From contig NZ_JAAZQL010000018.1 in NCBI RefSeq assembly GCF_012275515.1, positions 1-32,408 on the forward strand: a stretch of DNA of 32,408 nt, in the 5' to 3' direction. The DNA is from Novosphingobium sp. SG707. Its GTDB lineage: Bacteria; Pseudomonadota; Alphaproteobacteria; Sphingomonadales; Sphingomonadaceae. The notes beneath the pieces were generated by a model. It was not told the DNA's origin, did not search any database, and saw nothing but the letters and a program-made list of their open reading frames with translations. The position numbers and the translations under genes were made by a program. Every line of letters starts with the position of its first letter. Position 1 is the stretch's first letter. Below, in pieces: positions 1 to 7,402 of the stretch.

Positions 1-671
1 TGGCCCCGCGCCGCCGCGCCTGCGGCATAGCTGATGGCAAAGGCGGTTTTGCCCATGCCCGGCCGAGCCGCGATCACCACCAGTTGGCCCGGGCGGAGAG
101 CGCCAAGTGTCTCATCGGCTGGCGGGATGGCCCCGCACAGCACGCCCGGCCCGCTTGTGGCGCTGTTCTCGCGCATGGCCGCCAGCGCCTCGTCTGCCGA
201 CATTTCGCGCGCCTCGCGGCTTTCCTCTGGCAAAACAAGCGCTGCATCGGCGTGGGCCACGATCTCGGGCAGGGGTTGGGTCAGATCTGCGCAAGCCCCG
301 GCGGCGTCGATCAGTCCTGCCCGCAGCGCCCGGCGGCGCGACAGGTCGGCAATCTGCTCGATCAGTGTGCCGGTGGCGATCAGCGTGTGACCGTCGCTGG
401 CCAGCCGCATCAGGTAGGCCGTGCCGCCCAGCGCCTGCATCGCCGGATCATCCAAGAAATGGGGCTTGAGCGTGATGGGCGACACCGACCGGCCAAGCAC
501 GCTTTCGCGGGTGATGGCCTCAAAGATCCGCCCGTGCAGCGGTTCGATGAAGTCATGCCCGGTCAGGCGATCAGCGGCGGCCTCAATTGCGCCATTGTCC
601 ATCAGCAGCGTGCCCAGCAAGGCCGCTTCGGCCTCGATATTACCCAGCATGGGGGAGGGGGCTTCACTCAT
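1..671 (-). CDS. DnaB-type replicative helicase (partial, N-terminal 223 aa)
   Basis: The gene is cut by the left edge of the window, so only the N-terminal part is visible. The first residues after the ATG at 671 include NIEAEAALLGTLLMDN, the typical start of the DnaB N-terminal helical domain. Near the edge there is a RecA-type Walker A motif, ARPGMGKTAF, preceded by a GQLVVIA strand, as in DnaB C-terminal domains. DnaB proteins are hexameric 5'-3' helicases that open the replication fork. The ATG overlaps the TGA of the preceding gene (ATGA), and GGAAGG lies just upstream as a ribosome binding site. As the last visible member of an int/alpA-type element operon, it is more likely the element's own helicase than the chromosomal dnaB. 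A RepA-like helicase is the alternative. Confidence 0.85.
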   Translation of the reverse strand, partial: MSEAPSPMLGNIEAEAALLGTLLMDNGAIEAAADRLTGHDFIEPLHGRIFEAITRESVLGRSVSPITLKPHFLDDPAMQALGGTAYLMRLASDGHTLIATGTLIEQIADLSRRRALRAGLIDAAGACADLTQPLPEIVAHADAALVLPEESREAREMSADEALAAMRENSATSGPGVLCGAIPPADETLGALRPGQLVVIAARPGMGKTAFAISYAAGAAARG

Positions 672-1029
672 TGTCGCGCCCTTCCATTTTTGCCGCCAGA
701 GATTGCATCACATGTTCGGCGGCAACGCCAAAGGGCACCGCGTCCCGCCCGAGGCCATATTCCGGCAGAACCCAGACGATGGCCTGCCTGCCGCTGGGAT
801 TGGTGCGTGTGTGGCCGGAGTCGACCACGGCGCGGGCGCTGACCAGTTCCGAGATGCGGGGTTGAATACCCCAGCGGTCATGGCCGGAGGCGTCGACGAC
901 TTCCAGCGCGGTCATGCCGCGCTCGCCCGCCTCATGGATCAGGCGATAGGCAAGGGCGCGTAGGCGGCCCGCTGCGGGGTCGATGGCGGCATATGCTGCG
1001 CGACTGGTGCGAGTGCGGCGATTACCCAT
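664..1029 (-). CDS. Winged-helix-like hypothetical protein of the integrative element (121 aa)
   Basis: A small basic protein with no named family that I recognise. Residues about 20-90 look like a winged helix: a helix-rich start (GRLRALAYRLIHEAG), a helix-turn region followed by QPRISELVSARAVVDSG, which resembles a recognition helix and wing, and then SGRQAIVWVL as a last strand. This pattern is common in small phage and plasmid proteins that sit next to replication genes. I chose the ATG at 1029 because GGAGGT lies about 8 nt upstream and because the start overlaps the stop of the 60-aa gene. A longer reading back to 1155 would run far into that gene. The TGA overlaps the dnaB ATG, so translation is probably coupled. 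A role in regulating or loading the helicase is a guess from position. Confidence 0.7.
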   Translation of the reverse strand: MGNRRTRTSRAAYAAIDPAAGRLRALAYRLIHEAGERGMTALEVVDASGHDRWGIQPRISELVSARAVVDSGHTRTNPSGRQAIVWVLPEYGLGRDAVPFGVAAEHVMQSLAAKMEGRDNE

Positions 1030-1204
1030 GGTGCGCACCTCCGAAGGCCAGCGCAGCCACGATGGCAGCGGTTTCGAGGGGAAGGGCATATCGGCTTGCA
1101 ACGTGTTGCGCGCGGAAAGCGGAGAGGGTAAAGGTATCGCAGGAAATGCCGCCACAGCTATTCCGCGAAGCCTCGCCCCCTTGGTGCGGGGCTTTGCTTT
1201 TCAT
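1022..1204 (-). CDS. Small hypothetical protein (60 aa) in the alpA-dnaB module
   Basis: A 60-aa frame between two better supported genes. Its ATG lies 3 nt after the TGA of the AlpA-like gene and its TAA overlaps the ATG of the winged-helix gene, which is the packing expected of a translationally coupled operon. The C-terminal half (RYALPLETAAIVAALAFGG) could form an amphipathic helix; the N-terminal half is polar with two cysteines. No ribosome binding site is clear, so expression would depend on re-initiation from the upstream gene. Support is mainly positional, and it could be a chance open frame. No function can be given. Confidence 0.5.
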   Translation of the reverse strand: MKSKAPHQGGEASRNSCGGISCDTFTLSAFRAQHVASRYALPLETAAIVAALAFGGAHHG

Positions 1205-1207
1205 GGC

Positions 1208-1417
1208 TCAAGCTGCTTGCTCGCTGGTGGAACGGATCAAGCGGCTCGCCACCCAGGCATCCAGATCGGTGCGGCGATATCGCACCGGGCCACGCGGGCC
1301 GGGGGAAAGCTTAGCGAACTGCGGGCCGCTGCCGGTCAGGCGGAAGCGCTCCAGTGTGGGGCAAGACAGGCCAAGGTATTCTGCGGCGCCTGCGGTATCG
1401 AGAATTTCCGGAGTCAT
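1208..1417 (-). CDS. AlpA/excisionase-like helix-turn-helix DNA-binding protein (69 aa)
   Basis: A compact MerR-like helix-turn-helix protein of the HTH_17/AlpA type. The sequence DTAGAAEYLGLSCPTLERF at about residues 7-25 is the helix-turn-helix, and the VRYRRTDLDAWVASR segment (about 45-59) is the wing and final helix typical of this family. Such proteins act as excisionases (directionality factors) for tyrosine integrases or as regulators of element genes. The integrase of the same element lies about 4 kb upstream on the same strand. The gene opens the coupled run that ends in the dnaB-like gene. Its ribosome binding site sits inside a perfect 8-bp inverted repeat (1419-1445), which points to autoregulation or translational control. 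Confidence 0.8.
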   Translation of the reverse strand: MTPEILDTAGAAEYLGLSCPTLERFRLTGSGPQFAKLSPGPRGPVRYRRTDLDAWVASRLIRSTSEQAA

Positions 1418-1418
1418 A

Positions 1419-1445
1419 GGGCTACCTCGTTATGGTTGGTAGCCC
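1419..1445 (-). promoter_or_regulatory. Inverted repeat over the ribosome binding site of the alpA-like gene
   Basis: The arms GGGCTACC and GGTAGCCC are perfect 8-bp complements separated by 11 nt, directly before the start codon at 1417. On the coding strand the GAGG Shine-Dalgarno sequence lies at the loop/right-arm junction. As RNA, the hairpin would hide the ribosome binding site; as DNA, the palindrome could be an operator for the helix-turn-helix protein that follows. The repeat is seen directly; the role is inferred. Confidence 0.55.
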
Positions 1446-1514
1446 TTTCAAATACTCACAAATATGGCCGCGTCCCTTGTCGACAGATATGACTAACTTA
1501 CCGATAGTTCCTTG

Positions 1515-3251
1515 CTAATTGTCGGGAAGTGCGGCGATTACCGTTTCGGCATGCTTCGCCGCAATATCGTCCGAGAAATGCTTATCCTTGTCGGCCATGT
1601 AGCTGAGAAGCATCGTCTGGATTGCGGCCTTTCCGCCGCGCTTCAGGGGCCGCGTATAGCCAGCGGAAATACAATCTTGCGTCACCTTTGCGATTGCATG
1701 GGGCCAATCAGGATCGGGCGCGGGACCGGGACGCTTCCGCTGCTTTGTAACCTGTTCGGGCTTTTCCCTAACAGTTGGCGGAAATGCATTGAGCAATTCG
1801 GCACGGCAGACCTCAACGTGGCGCCAGCCGTCCCCGCGTCCGCTCAATGCCTGCTCTAGCACGTCCCCCTGGCACGCCAGCCCGGAGCCGCGCTCTAGCC
1901 CGCCGTAGAGGCTGTCAAAGCTCGCGAAGTCCCGCAATTGCGTATCGGAAAGATAATCAGTGTTCGCCTGCGCAGCCGCAGTATGATCGGAATAGTTTGC
2001 AACATACCGCCCGCGCACCCGAATCTTTCCGGCGCTGGCCTGATCGGAAAAACCGGCCATCGCAGTGCGCAACGCATTGGGCCAGCCGCCTTTTGCGAAC
2101 GGGCCGAACTTGCATGACTCCATGAAGCTGAACTCATTGCAGCTCACCGAGACGGCAAAGGCGATCCACGTCAACGCCTGTGTAAGCTCGACAAACGGCC
2201 TGTCTGACGGCTCCCGATAGGAAAGCTGATCGGGCCGCACATCGTGGTCAAACGGGGCGGGGAGGGTCGGCAAACCACCAATGTCCGCAATGTCAGATCG
2301 GGTAAGCCATGCCTTCAGATCGTCACGCGAGACGAAACAGCGCCAATTGCCAAATTCCCCCAAGTCGTGCCCCTGCAATGGATTGAGCGGAAGCCAATTG
2401 AAGTTGAAGGCATTCTCTGCCGCGCTGCTATTCTCCCAAGCCCAGCCGGGAAGCGGATGGGAGCGGTCATCTTTCACCAGATGCGCAGTCAAATCGCCCG
2501 CCAGCAAGGCGCGGCGCATGATGAGTGACGTGCGGGCGGTGCGCCTGTGCCGATGCGTTGCGTTCTCGCACTCAGCATCGAACGGGTCGGCTGGGGGATC
2601 AATCCACGGGGCCGGTTCCTGCCCCGCCAGCCGCGTTCTCAGGATACGATGCAAGATGCGAACGGCCTTCGATATTCGCAGCCATTGCCTTTCGTCTCCG
2701 TCATGGGAGCGTGACTGCGATTTGCCGTTTTCCCGCGCGGGCTTTTTCGCAGAATCAATCCGCGCGGCGAATTTTGCCCAGTCGTCACACTTTACAAAAA
2801 GCGGCCTGCCATAGAGCCAGCCCCGATCATTCGGGGGACGATAGACGCCGGAAACAACCGTAGCGTGGTCAACTTCGACAATTGCGCCGGGAGCTACCAA
2901 ACATTCCGGTTCTCCAATTGGAGCAACCCATATCGGCAGTTCCCCGGAACGCATGGCGCTAGCAATGTGCCTGTCCGCTTCCTCTATATTGGCTTGCCGC
3001 CTGAGCCAGTTCGCCCGCTGATCCTCCGGAACGGATCGTGCAAAATCCACCGTCCCGGGGGGCAGATTTGCGGGAGTAGGCCAGCCTTCCGAACGTTCCG
3101 CAAGATCAATTCTGCAATGCGATAGCTCATAGGAATCGGTGACGGCTGGACCGCGATGCTCGTCATCATAGCGCGGCTGGCTCGCAGACGCCGGATTATT
3201 GAATTGAAGGGGCGCGGGGATCACTACGCCCCGCTCGTCTTTTCGCACCAT
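1515..3251 (-). CDS. Hypothetical protein of the integrative element (578 aa)
   Basis: A long frame with a good start: AGGGAGG lies about 7 nt upstream of the ATG at 3251. I do not recognise the family. It has no signal peptide and no obvious membrane segment. There are several Trp/Asp-rich stretches (for example DRGWLYGRPLF and FNFNWLPLNPLQG), a proline-rich hinge with basic residues near residue 505-515 (KQRKRPGPAPDPDWP), and a C-terminal helical part of about 60 residues. I see no nucleotide-binding loop, nuclease motif or helix-turn-helix with confidence. The DNA looks more AT-rich than the chromosomal genes in the window, in keeping with transferred DNA. It lies between the 442-aa unknown and the alpA-dnaB module, all on the same strand. 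A cargo or defence role is possible but not shown. Confidence 0.75.
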   Translation of the reverse strand: MVRKDERGVVIPAPLQFNNPASASQPRYDDEHRGPAVTDSYELSHCRIDLAERSEGWPTPANLPPGTVDFARSVPEDQRANWLRRQANIEEADRHIASAMRSGELPIWVAPIGEPECLVAPGAIVEVDHATVVSGVYRPPNDRGWLYGRPLFVKCDDWAKFAARIDSAKKPARENGKSQSRSHDGDERQWLRISKAVRILHRILRTRLAGQEPAPWIDPPADPFDAECENATHRHRRTARTSLIMRRALLAGDLTAHLVKDDRSHPLPGWAWENSSAAENAFNFNWLPLNPLQGHDLGEFGNWRCFVSRDDLKAWLTRSDIADIGGLPTLPAPFDHDVRPDQLSYREPSDRPFVELTQALTWIAFAVSVSCNEFSFMESCKFGPFAKGGWPNALRTAMAGFSDQASAGKIRVRGRYVANYSDHTAAAQANTDYLSDTQLRDFASFDSLYGGLERGSGLACQGDVLEQALSGRGDGWRHVEVCRAELLNAFPPTVREKPEQVTKQRKRPGPAPDPDWPHAIAKVTQDCISAGYTRPLKRGGKAAIQTMLLSYMADKDKHFSDDIAAKHAETVIAALPDN

Positions 3252-3387
3252 ACCGCCTCCCTAGCGGCTCCCAAATTGAAGCGGGGAAGCGCGTGGGATG
3301 CGCGCTTGTCGGATGGCCGTCCTATCCCCGCCAAGAGGTTAGCGATGTGATGCAATCATTGCCAGCATCAGACTGTCCGCCACGGTC

Positions 3388-4716
3388 TCATGCTCGAGAC
3401 TTTCCAGCAAGATGCCGGACATCTGCGAGTATGTTTGCGACATATTCTTGGGGAATATCGAACCCGTCATAGTCCTGAGCGATGATCTCGATTTTCTCGC
3501 TGAGGTCATTCAAATTGGCAACACGGTATGCCGCTAATGCATTGAAAGCGTCGGATCTGAGCCCGAAAGTTTGATGATACGCGGCTTTTGCCGGGCCGAC
3601 GAATTGCTCGCGCAGTGCATCGCGCTTTGCCTTCCACTCCGCATGGTCGCGCTCGTAATCGGCCCATGCAGCTTTTTGCTCAGGTGCATTGCCGCTATCC
3701 CTGATCTCACGGAACGTTTTGTTCAGGATGTCGCTCACGTCCGCGGCTTCTGGCATTGTCGGCTTTGGTGGCAGCGACGTGCAGGCAGTTTCGAAGGCCT
3801 CGTCGGCATCATCTTCCAGATCGATGGTAGCAAACCATGCGTCATATTTTGTTCTAAAGTCAGCAACGAGCTTCGACCAGACGGGATCTGCTAAAATGTC
3901 AGTCGGACCCCCAAGCAGGCGATCAAGTTCGGACAAGATTGCGTCAAAGGTTTCCGGGGCGGTTTCAAACGTCTCGCTCATCCGGCGATGGAAGCGGATC
4001 TTCCATCGAAAGGCATCCATATGGGGAGATGGCATTTCCATCAACGCGTCTTCCAGATTGCACCGGATGCTCTGCAACCTTTCCATTTCCTTGTTTACTT
4101 CATTGGGCACATACTCGTTCGGAAATTTCTCCATCAAAGCTTGGCGTTTTTCGCATGCCTCGCGGCCCCATCCGTGGATACCCACTAGCTCCTCAAATTT
4201 GTCTTGGCGCTTCTGAGCAGGGGACCACATGGAGGTGTCATAGACATCCTCGGCGGCCTTCGCGACTTCATATACCGTGAAGATTTGATCCCAACCTATC
4301 GGCCCGGCATCGGCCAAGGCTGGTACGAATGCGTGCGTCATGTCCATGTTTTGCGATCCCTCTTGATCGAGGGCAGGCGCGCTCGACGGCGGCGCATTGC
4401 CATCTAGTTCGCTAAGCTTTTCCAAAGAGATAGCGTTCAGATCTGGTTGCTTGCCAGTTTCTTGTTGGATCTGGATAAAACCGGCGCGTGCGCGGATATG
4501 CGCTATCACCTCGGCGCGCTGCCGATCGGTCAATTCGCGCAGCATCGCATGTGCAGGGCTCTGGCCCGGTGCCACGCCTTCGCATGCAAGGCAGAAACTC
4601 GTTTGGCTTTCTGTGGCCAGATAGCTGCCGCCCATTGATTCAAAACGGGACAGCCAAACGGCAACGTCGAAGGTAGCCGCAGGCGCGGCAGGCGTGTTAG
4701 GGGCATTGTCAGCCAT
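3388..4716 (-). CDS. Hypothetical protein of the integrative element (442 aa)
   Basis: An acidic, mostly helical protein of unknown function. The start is well supported by AAGGAGAG about 9 nt before the ATG at 4716. After an Ala/Pro-rich start, residues about 12-90 look like a folded helical domain, followed by a linker rich in Ser, Pro and Asp. The rest is a series of long charged helices (for example NEVNKEMERLQSIRCNLEDA and DYERDHAEWKAKRDALREQF) that could form a coiled coil. There is no signal peptide, no transmembrane segment and no catalytic motif that I can name. It lies between hicB and the 578-aa unknown, on the same strand, with gaps of 85 and 136 nt, so it may have its own promoter. 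Confidence 0.7.
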   Translation of the reverse strand: MADNAPNTPAAPAATFDVAVWLSRFESMGGSYLATESQTSFCLACEGVAPGQSPAHAMLRELTDRQRAEVIAHIRARAGFIQIQQETGKQPDLNAISLEKLSELDGNAPPSSAPALDQEGSQNMDMTHAFVPALADAGPIGWDQIFTVYEVAKAAEDVYDTSMWSPAQKRQDKFEELVGIHGWGREACEKRQALMEKFPNEYVPNEVNKEMERLQSIRCNLEDALMEMPSPHMDAFRWKIRFHRRMSETFETAPETFDAILSELDRLLGGPTDILADPVWSKLVADFRTKYDAWFATIDLEDDADEAFETACTSLPPKPTMPEAADVSDILNKTFREIRDSGNAPEQKAAWADYERDHAEWKAKRDALREQFVGPAKAAYHQTFGLRSDAFNALAAYRVANLNDLSEKIEIIAQDYDGFDIPQEYVANILADVRHLAGKSRA

Positions 4717-4801
4717 GATCGTCTCTCCTTAAGACGGTTTGTGGTCAGGGCCGGTCGGGAAGGTAGGATGTCCCGGCTGGCCCGCTTGTATCGCGCGCTG
4801 C

Positions 4802-5194
4802 CTAATGCAACCCGCGAATCTCGTTCCGCGCGGCCTCGACAATGAAGGCGCTGCGGGTCAGTTTGCGCATGCTGGCGGCGGTGTCGATGGCCTCCAGAAT
4901 GCCCTTGTCCAGTGACAGGTTCACGCGCACGGATCGCCCGGCGCTGGTCAGCAGGGGCACGGCCAGCAGAAAGGCCCCAGCCGCCAATTCTTCCGCAACT
5001 TCGGTGGTGATGGCATCGAGGGCGCGCGGTTCCACCATCGGTTCATCCTCGAACCACAGTTCCAGCGCCTCGCAGGCGTTGGGCAACACATCCGCCAGAT
5101 CATCCGCCGCCGAAAAACAGCCCGGCAGATCGGGGAAGGTGACGCCATAGGCGCTGTCTGCGTCCTTATGCACCAGTGCGAAAAAGGTCTTCAT
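4802..5194 (-). CDS. hicB: HicB-family antitoxin
   Basis: The antitoxin of a type II HicAB pair (130 aa). The N-terminal half has the HicB fold signature: MKTFFALVHK, then YGVTFPDLPGCFSAADD and an acidic helix. The C-terminal 40 residues (RVNLSLDKGILEAIDTAA onward) look like a ribbon-helix-helix DNA-binding domain. In this family the N-terminal domain covers the toxin and the C-terminal domain binds the operator. I chose the ATG at 5194 because an AGGA sequence precedes it and because it opens directly with the family's first strand; a longer frame back to 5227 would overlap hicA. The gene starts 23 nt after hicA ends, so the two are one operon with the toxin first, the common order for hicAB. 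Confidence 0.88.
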   Translation of the reverse strand: MKTFFALVHKDADSAYGVTFPDLPGCFSAADDLADVLPNACEALELWFEDEPMVEPRALDAITTEVAEELAAGAFLLAVPLLTSAGRSVRVNLSLDKGILEAIDTAASMRKLTRSAFIVEAARNEIRGLH

Positions 5195-5217
5195 GGTTCC
5201 TGCCTTTCCGGCTGGCA

Positions 5218-5400
5218 TCACAGCCACCCGGCGAATTTTGCGATGTTGCGGGCTGTGCCCAAAGGCAAATCCCGCTTGGGGTGGGGAACGATGATGATCC
5301 TATCGTCCTTGCGAAACTTGTGATGCGATCCGCGTGTGGAAACCAGTTCCCAGCCTTCGCTTTCAAGCCTCCGGATGATCCGTCTGCTGTCTCGTTCCAT
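5218..5400 (-). CDS. hicA: HicA-family toxin (mRNA interferase)
   Basis: A 60-aa protein with the double-stranded-RNA-binding-like HicA fold: MERDSRRIIRRLESEGWEL, then the TRGSHHKF segment, IIIVPHPKRDLPLGT, and a last helix RNIAKFAGWL. The conserved histidine of the GSH motif (His26) is the catalytic residue in known HicA toxins, which cleave mRNA in a ribosome-independent way. The residue is present, so the toxin looks intact. The start at 5400 is the only ATG that fits; a longer frame to 5436 would need a TTG codon. No strong ribosome binding site is visible. The gene follows int on the same strand, and two copies of a palindrome flank its promoter region. Confidence 0.88.
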   Translation of the reverse strand: MERDSRRIIRRLESEGWELVSTRGSHHKFRKDDRIIIVPHPKRDLPLGTARNIAKFAGWL

Positions 5401-5401
5401 G

Positions 5402-5415
5402 TGTAGTGTTCTACA
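5402..5415. promoter_or_regulatory. Putative HicAB operator, copy 1
   Basis: The palindrome TGTAG-TGTT-CTACA lies directly before the hicA start codon. The same TGTAG-N4-CTACA pattern recurs at 5446-5459, 44 bp away centre to centre. HicB here carries a ribbon-helix-helix domain, and proteins of this type bind short paired palindromes to repress their own operon. The sequence match is seen; binding is inferred. Confidence 0.6.
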
Positions 5416-5445
5416 TGCTAGAGGGATGGAGGACAAGGAATGTTG

Positions 5446-5459
5446 TGTAGAAAACTACA
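5446..5459. promoter_or_regulatory. Putative HicAB operator, copy 2
   Basis: TGTAG-AAAA-CTACA, which can be extended to the perfect repeat TGTGTAG-AAAA-CTACACA at 5444-5461. It overlaps the last codons and stop of the integrase gene (stop at 5455-5457), so the hicA promoter most likely lies between this copy and copy 1. A repressor bound to both sites would cover the whole 54-nt gap between int and hicA. Confidence 0.6.
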
Positions 5460-6831
5460 CACTCCCTGCTGATTGCTTGGCGCTGCCGATGGGCACCACG
5501 TTCGTTTCCTCGGCTGGCGTCACGATAGCTGCGATATGGCGCGCCCATGCTTCCAGCGCGGTGCGCTTCTCTTCGGCCCAATCGTGGCGCTGATAGATAC
5601 CTGCCACGCCTGACTTAGCGCCCGACACGTGGTTCAGCACCGCCTCGGTTACCTCGAAGCGCGTGCCAAGGCGCTGCAATCCAGTCGCGAGAGTGCGGCG
5701 CAGGTCATGCACACGCCAGGGCGATAAAGCGCCTTCCTCCTGCCGAACCTTAAGCACCTCGTCATCAAGATGGCGGCGGGCACGGGAATAGCATGTCAGG
5801 GGCAAAACGCCGCGGATAGACAGGACATGGCCCGTCTTCGGCCAGCGCTTGGCGTCCGGCTGATCTTCTTCGGCCTTGATCTGGAGGGACAGTGCCAGCC
5901 GATCCAGTTCCTCAATCACCACAGGCGCCAGCGGTACGATATGGGCCACGCCATTTTTGGCCTTGTTGGCGGGGATGATCCATGTCGCCGATGCCCGGTC
6001 CAGTTCGGCCCAAGCCATGGCAGCAACTTCCTCCCGGCGCTGGCCTGTCAGCATCAGCAACCGGAAATAGGCGCCGAAGGGATTGCGCAATTTTCCCGCC
6101 GCCTGCCAGATCGTGACCAGTTCATCATCGGTCAGGACGCGGTTGCGCGCCTCCGGTGCCGTGGGCTTGACCATCAGGCGTACAGGGTTGTCGCTGATCT
6201 CGCCGCGCTCCATCGCCCAGCGAAACAGCACCGACGCATAGGCATAGACGGCAAGGCGGCCTGCCCGATGCTTGATTGGCACGGCGTCGATAATGGGTTG
6301 CAGGTCCGCGCGCGTGATGTGGGGTAGAGGCTTGCCTTTGAGCGCCGGGGTCAGGTGTGTGTCGATGATGTAGCGGGCTTGCTCGACCGTGCGGGGGCGG
6401 CGGCCCTTTTCAAGCTCGTAATGTTCCAGCCAGCGGGCCGCGACATTCTCGAAGGCCAAATCACCTTCAAGCCGAGCCCGCTCTTCAGCCTTGCGTTTCG
6501 CCTCATCTTTGGCGGTGACCGCATCCAGTTCCGATTGTCGAGGGTCGATTCCCTGCTCAACCATCGCGGCCAGTTCCTTGGCGCGGGCGCGGGCCTGATC
6601 GGGCGTCAGGCTGCCATGTTTGCCGATGGTGTATTTGCGCGGCGCAGTCCTGTCGGCCTGACCGGGGCGGGCGAGGCGATACTGGTAGAGATAAACCTTG
6701 CTGCCAGCCGGAGTCACTTTCAGGCCAAAGCCTTTGACGGTTTCTTTCCCGCCATCGTCCCACACCACATACTCGGCAGCGGCAGGCTTTGCCGCGTCTA
6801 CGGTGCGTTTGGTGATCGGTGCCTTGGCCAT
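5455..6831 (-). CDS. Tyrosine recombinase/integrase with DUF4102 arm-binding domain (458 aa)
   Basis: The integrase of the element. Residues 1-100 form the DUF4102 arm-DNA-binding domain (LTPDQARARAKELAAMVEQG is typical of its last helix). Residues about 125-215 form the SAM-like core-binding domain, and the catalytic domain starts near 230. The catalytic set is visible: Arg265 in TGQRREE, a Lys around 290-292, His375 and Arg378 in HDLRRT, His401 and the nucleophile Tyr413 in GIYQRHDW. It therefore looks functional. Enzymes of this P4-like group integrate genomic islands into the 3' ends of tRNA genes. A tRNA 3' end lies about 170 bp upstream of the start at 6997-7025, as expected. Short repeats near the start codon may be its arm-type sites. 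Confidence 0.93.
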   Translation of the reverse strand: MAKAPITKRTVDAAKPAAAEYVVWDDGGKETVKGFGLKVTPAGSKVYLYQYRLARPGQADRTAPRKYTIGKHGSLTPDQARARAKELAAMVEQGIDPRQSELDAVTAKDEAKRKAEERARLEGDLAFENVAARWLEHYELEKGRRPRTVEQARYIIDTHLTPALKGKPLPHITRADLQPIIDAVPIKHRAGRLAVYAYASVLFRWAMERGEISDNPVRLMVKPTAPEARNRVLTDDELVTIWQAAGKLRNPFGAYFRLLMLTGQRREEVAAMAWAELDRASATWIIPANKAKNGVAHIVPLAPVVIEELDRLALSLQIKAEEDQPDAKRWPKTGHVLSIRGVLPLTCYSRARRHLDDEVLKVRQEEGALSPWRVHDLRRTLATGLQRLGTRFEVTEAVLNHVSGAKSGVAGIYQRHDWAEEKRTALEAWARHIAAIVTPAEETNVVPIGSAKQSAGSV

Positions 6832-6832
6832 G

Positions 6833-6875
6833 TCTGATGCTTTCTTGCCTCCTAGGCATCAGATAGGCATCAGAT
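6833..6875. repeat. Short direct and inverted repeats next to the integrase start
   Basis: Two adjacent copies of TAGGCATCAGA (6853-6863 and 6864-6874) lie just upstream of int. A third, inverted copy of the core GCATCAGA (read as TCTGATGC) is at 6833-6840, directly before the start codon. Tyrosine integrases with a DUF4102 domain bind short repeated arm-type sites near att, so these are candidate arm sites or an int operator. The repeats are seen; the role is inferred. Confidence 0.5.
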
Positions 6876-6996
6876 CAATTCAAAGCAAGGATGATTTGTG
6901 ATGGCATGAGATTATGGAAATGCGCTGAATCATTGGGTTTGTGATTTTGTGGGCGCGAGCGTCAGTCATAAAACCTCAAATTCCTAATCTGAGGAA

Positions 6997-7025
6997 CATG
7001 GGTTCGAATCCCGTCGGGTGCACCA
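6997..7025 (+). tRNA. 3' end of a tRNA gene (tRNA-Arg-like), probable att site
   Basis: The bases ATGGG-TTCGAAT-CCCGT form a normal T arm, followed by CGGGTGC, the discriminator A and an encoded CCA. Together this is the complete 3' end of a tRNA. The matching 5' acceptor strand (GCACCCG) is absent upstream, and the 100 nt before the T arm do not fold into D and anticodon arms, so this is a fragment. Many alphaproteobacterial tRNA-Arg genes start with GCACCCG, which suggests a tRNA-Arg target. The fragment lies outside the int end of the element, as expected of a displaced 3' end after island integration. Confidence 0.7.
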
Positions 7026-7151
7026 ATTTTTTCAGATGCTTAGTGGTCGGCTTTGGGCCCATCGCATTGCCTGATTTTACCCTAGCAATCACATGGCAAG
7101 CACGGCGCGCAATTTCGCGGAGTTGGGGTGATTCGACCGCAACTGCACGGT

Positions 7152-7313
7152 ATGACGATCAGCTTTCAGAATGGCTTCGGCATCAAGGCCGATACGCTGT
7201 TGCGGATGCAGGCGGCCTGTGAACTTGCTCAGGTGCGTGCACATGAGAACGAGATTGGTGCGCGCGGCTTAACGACTGCGCTTGCCGCCTCGAAGCCAGC
7301 TAACGCAGGTTAA
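7152..7313 (+). pseudogene. Remnant of a HigA-type antitoxin (C-terminal part)
   Basis: The frame reads FGIKADTLLRMQAACELAQV followed by RAHENEI. This matches the conserved end of HigA/VapI XRE-family antitoxins (FG-x-x-x-x-T-LRMQAAYDLAQAR). The helix-turn-helix half that should precede it is missing: upstream of the ATG at 7152 the frame holds only unrelated sequence. It therefore looks like the broken end of a higBA locus at the island insertion site. It is short, so chance similarity cannot be excluded, but the run of matching residues is long. Confidence 0.5.
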
Positions 7314-7402
7314 CAGCACCTGTCCGCATGCTTCATCCCATCGGCAGGATTGCCCTGCTAAGCCGAAGGTCCCCGCTCATGGCTACCAATTCGGGGCGGG
7401 GG

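Noticed and set aside
5398..5461. A CRISPR-like repeat
   Set aside because: Only two short palindromes, no further regular copies and no spacers; operators explain them better.
6900..7025. A complete tRNA gene ending at 7025
   Set aside because: Only the T arm and the 3' acceptor end are present. The matching 5' acceptor strand and D and anticodon arms cannot be found upstream.
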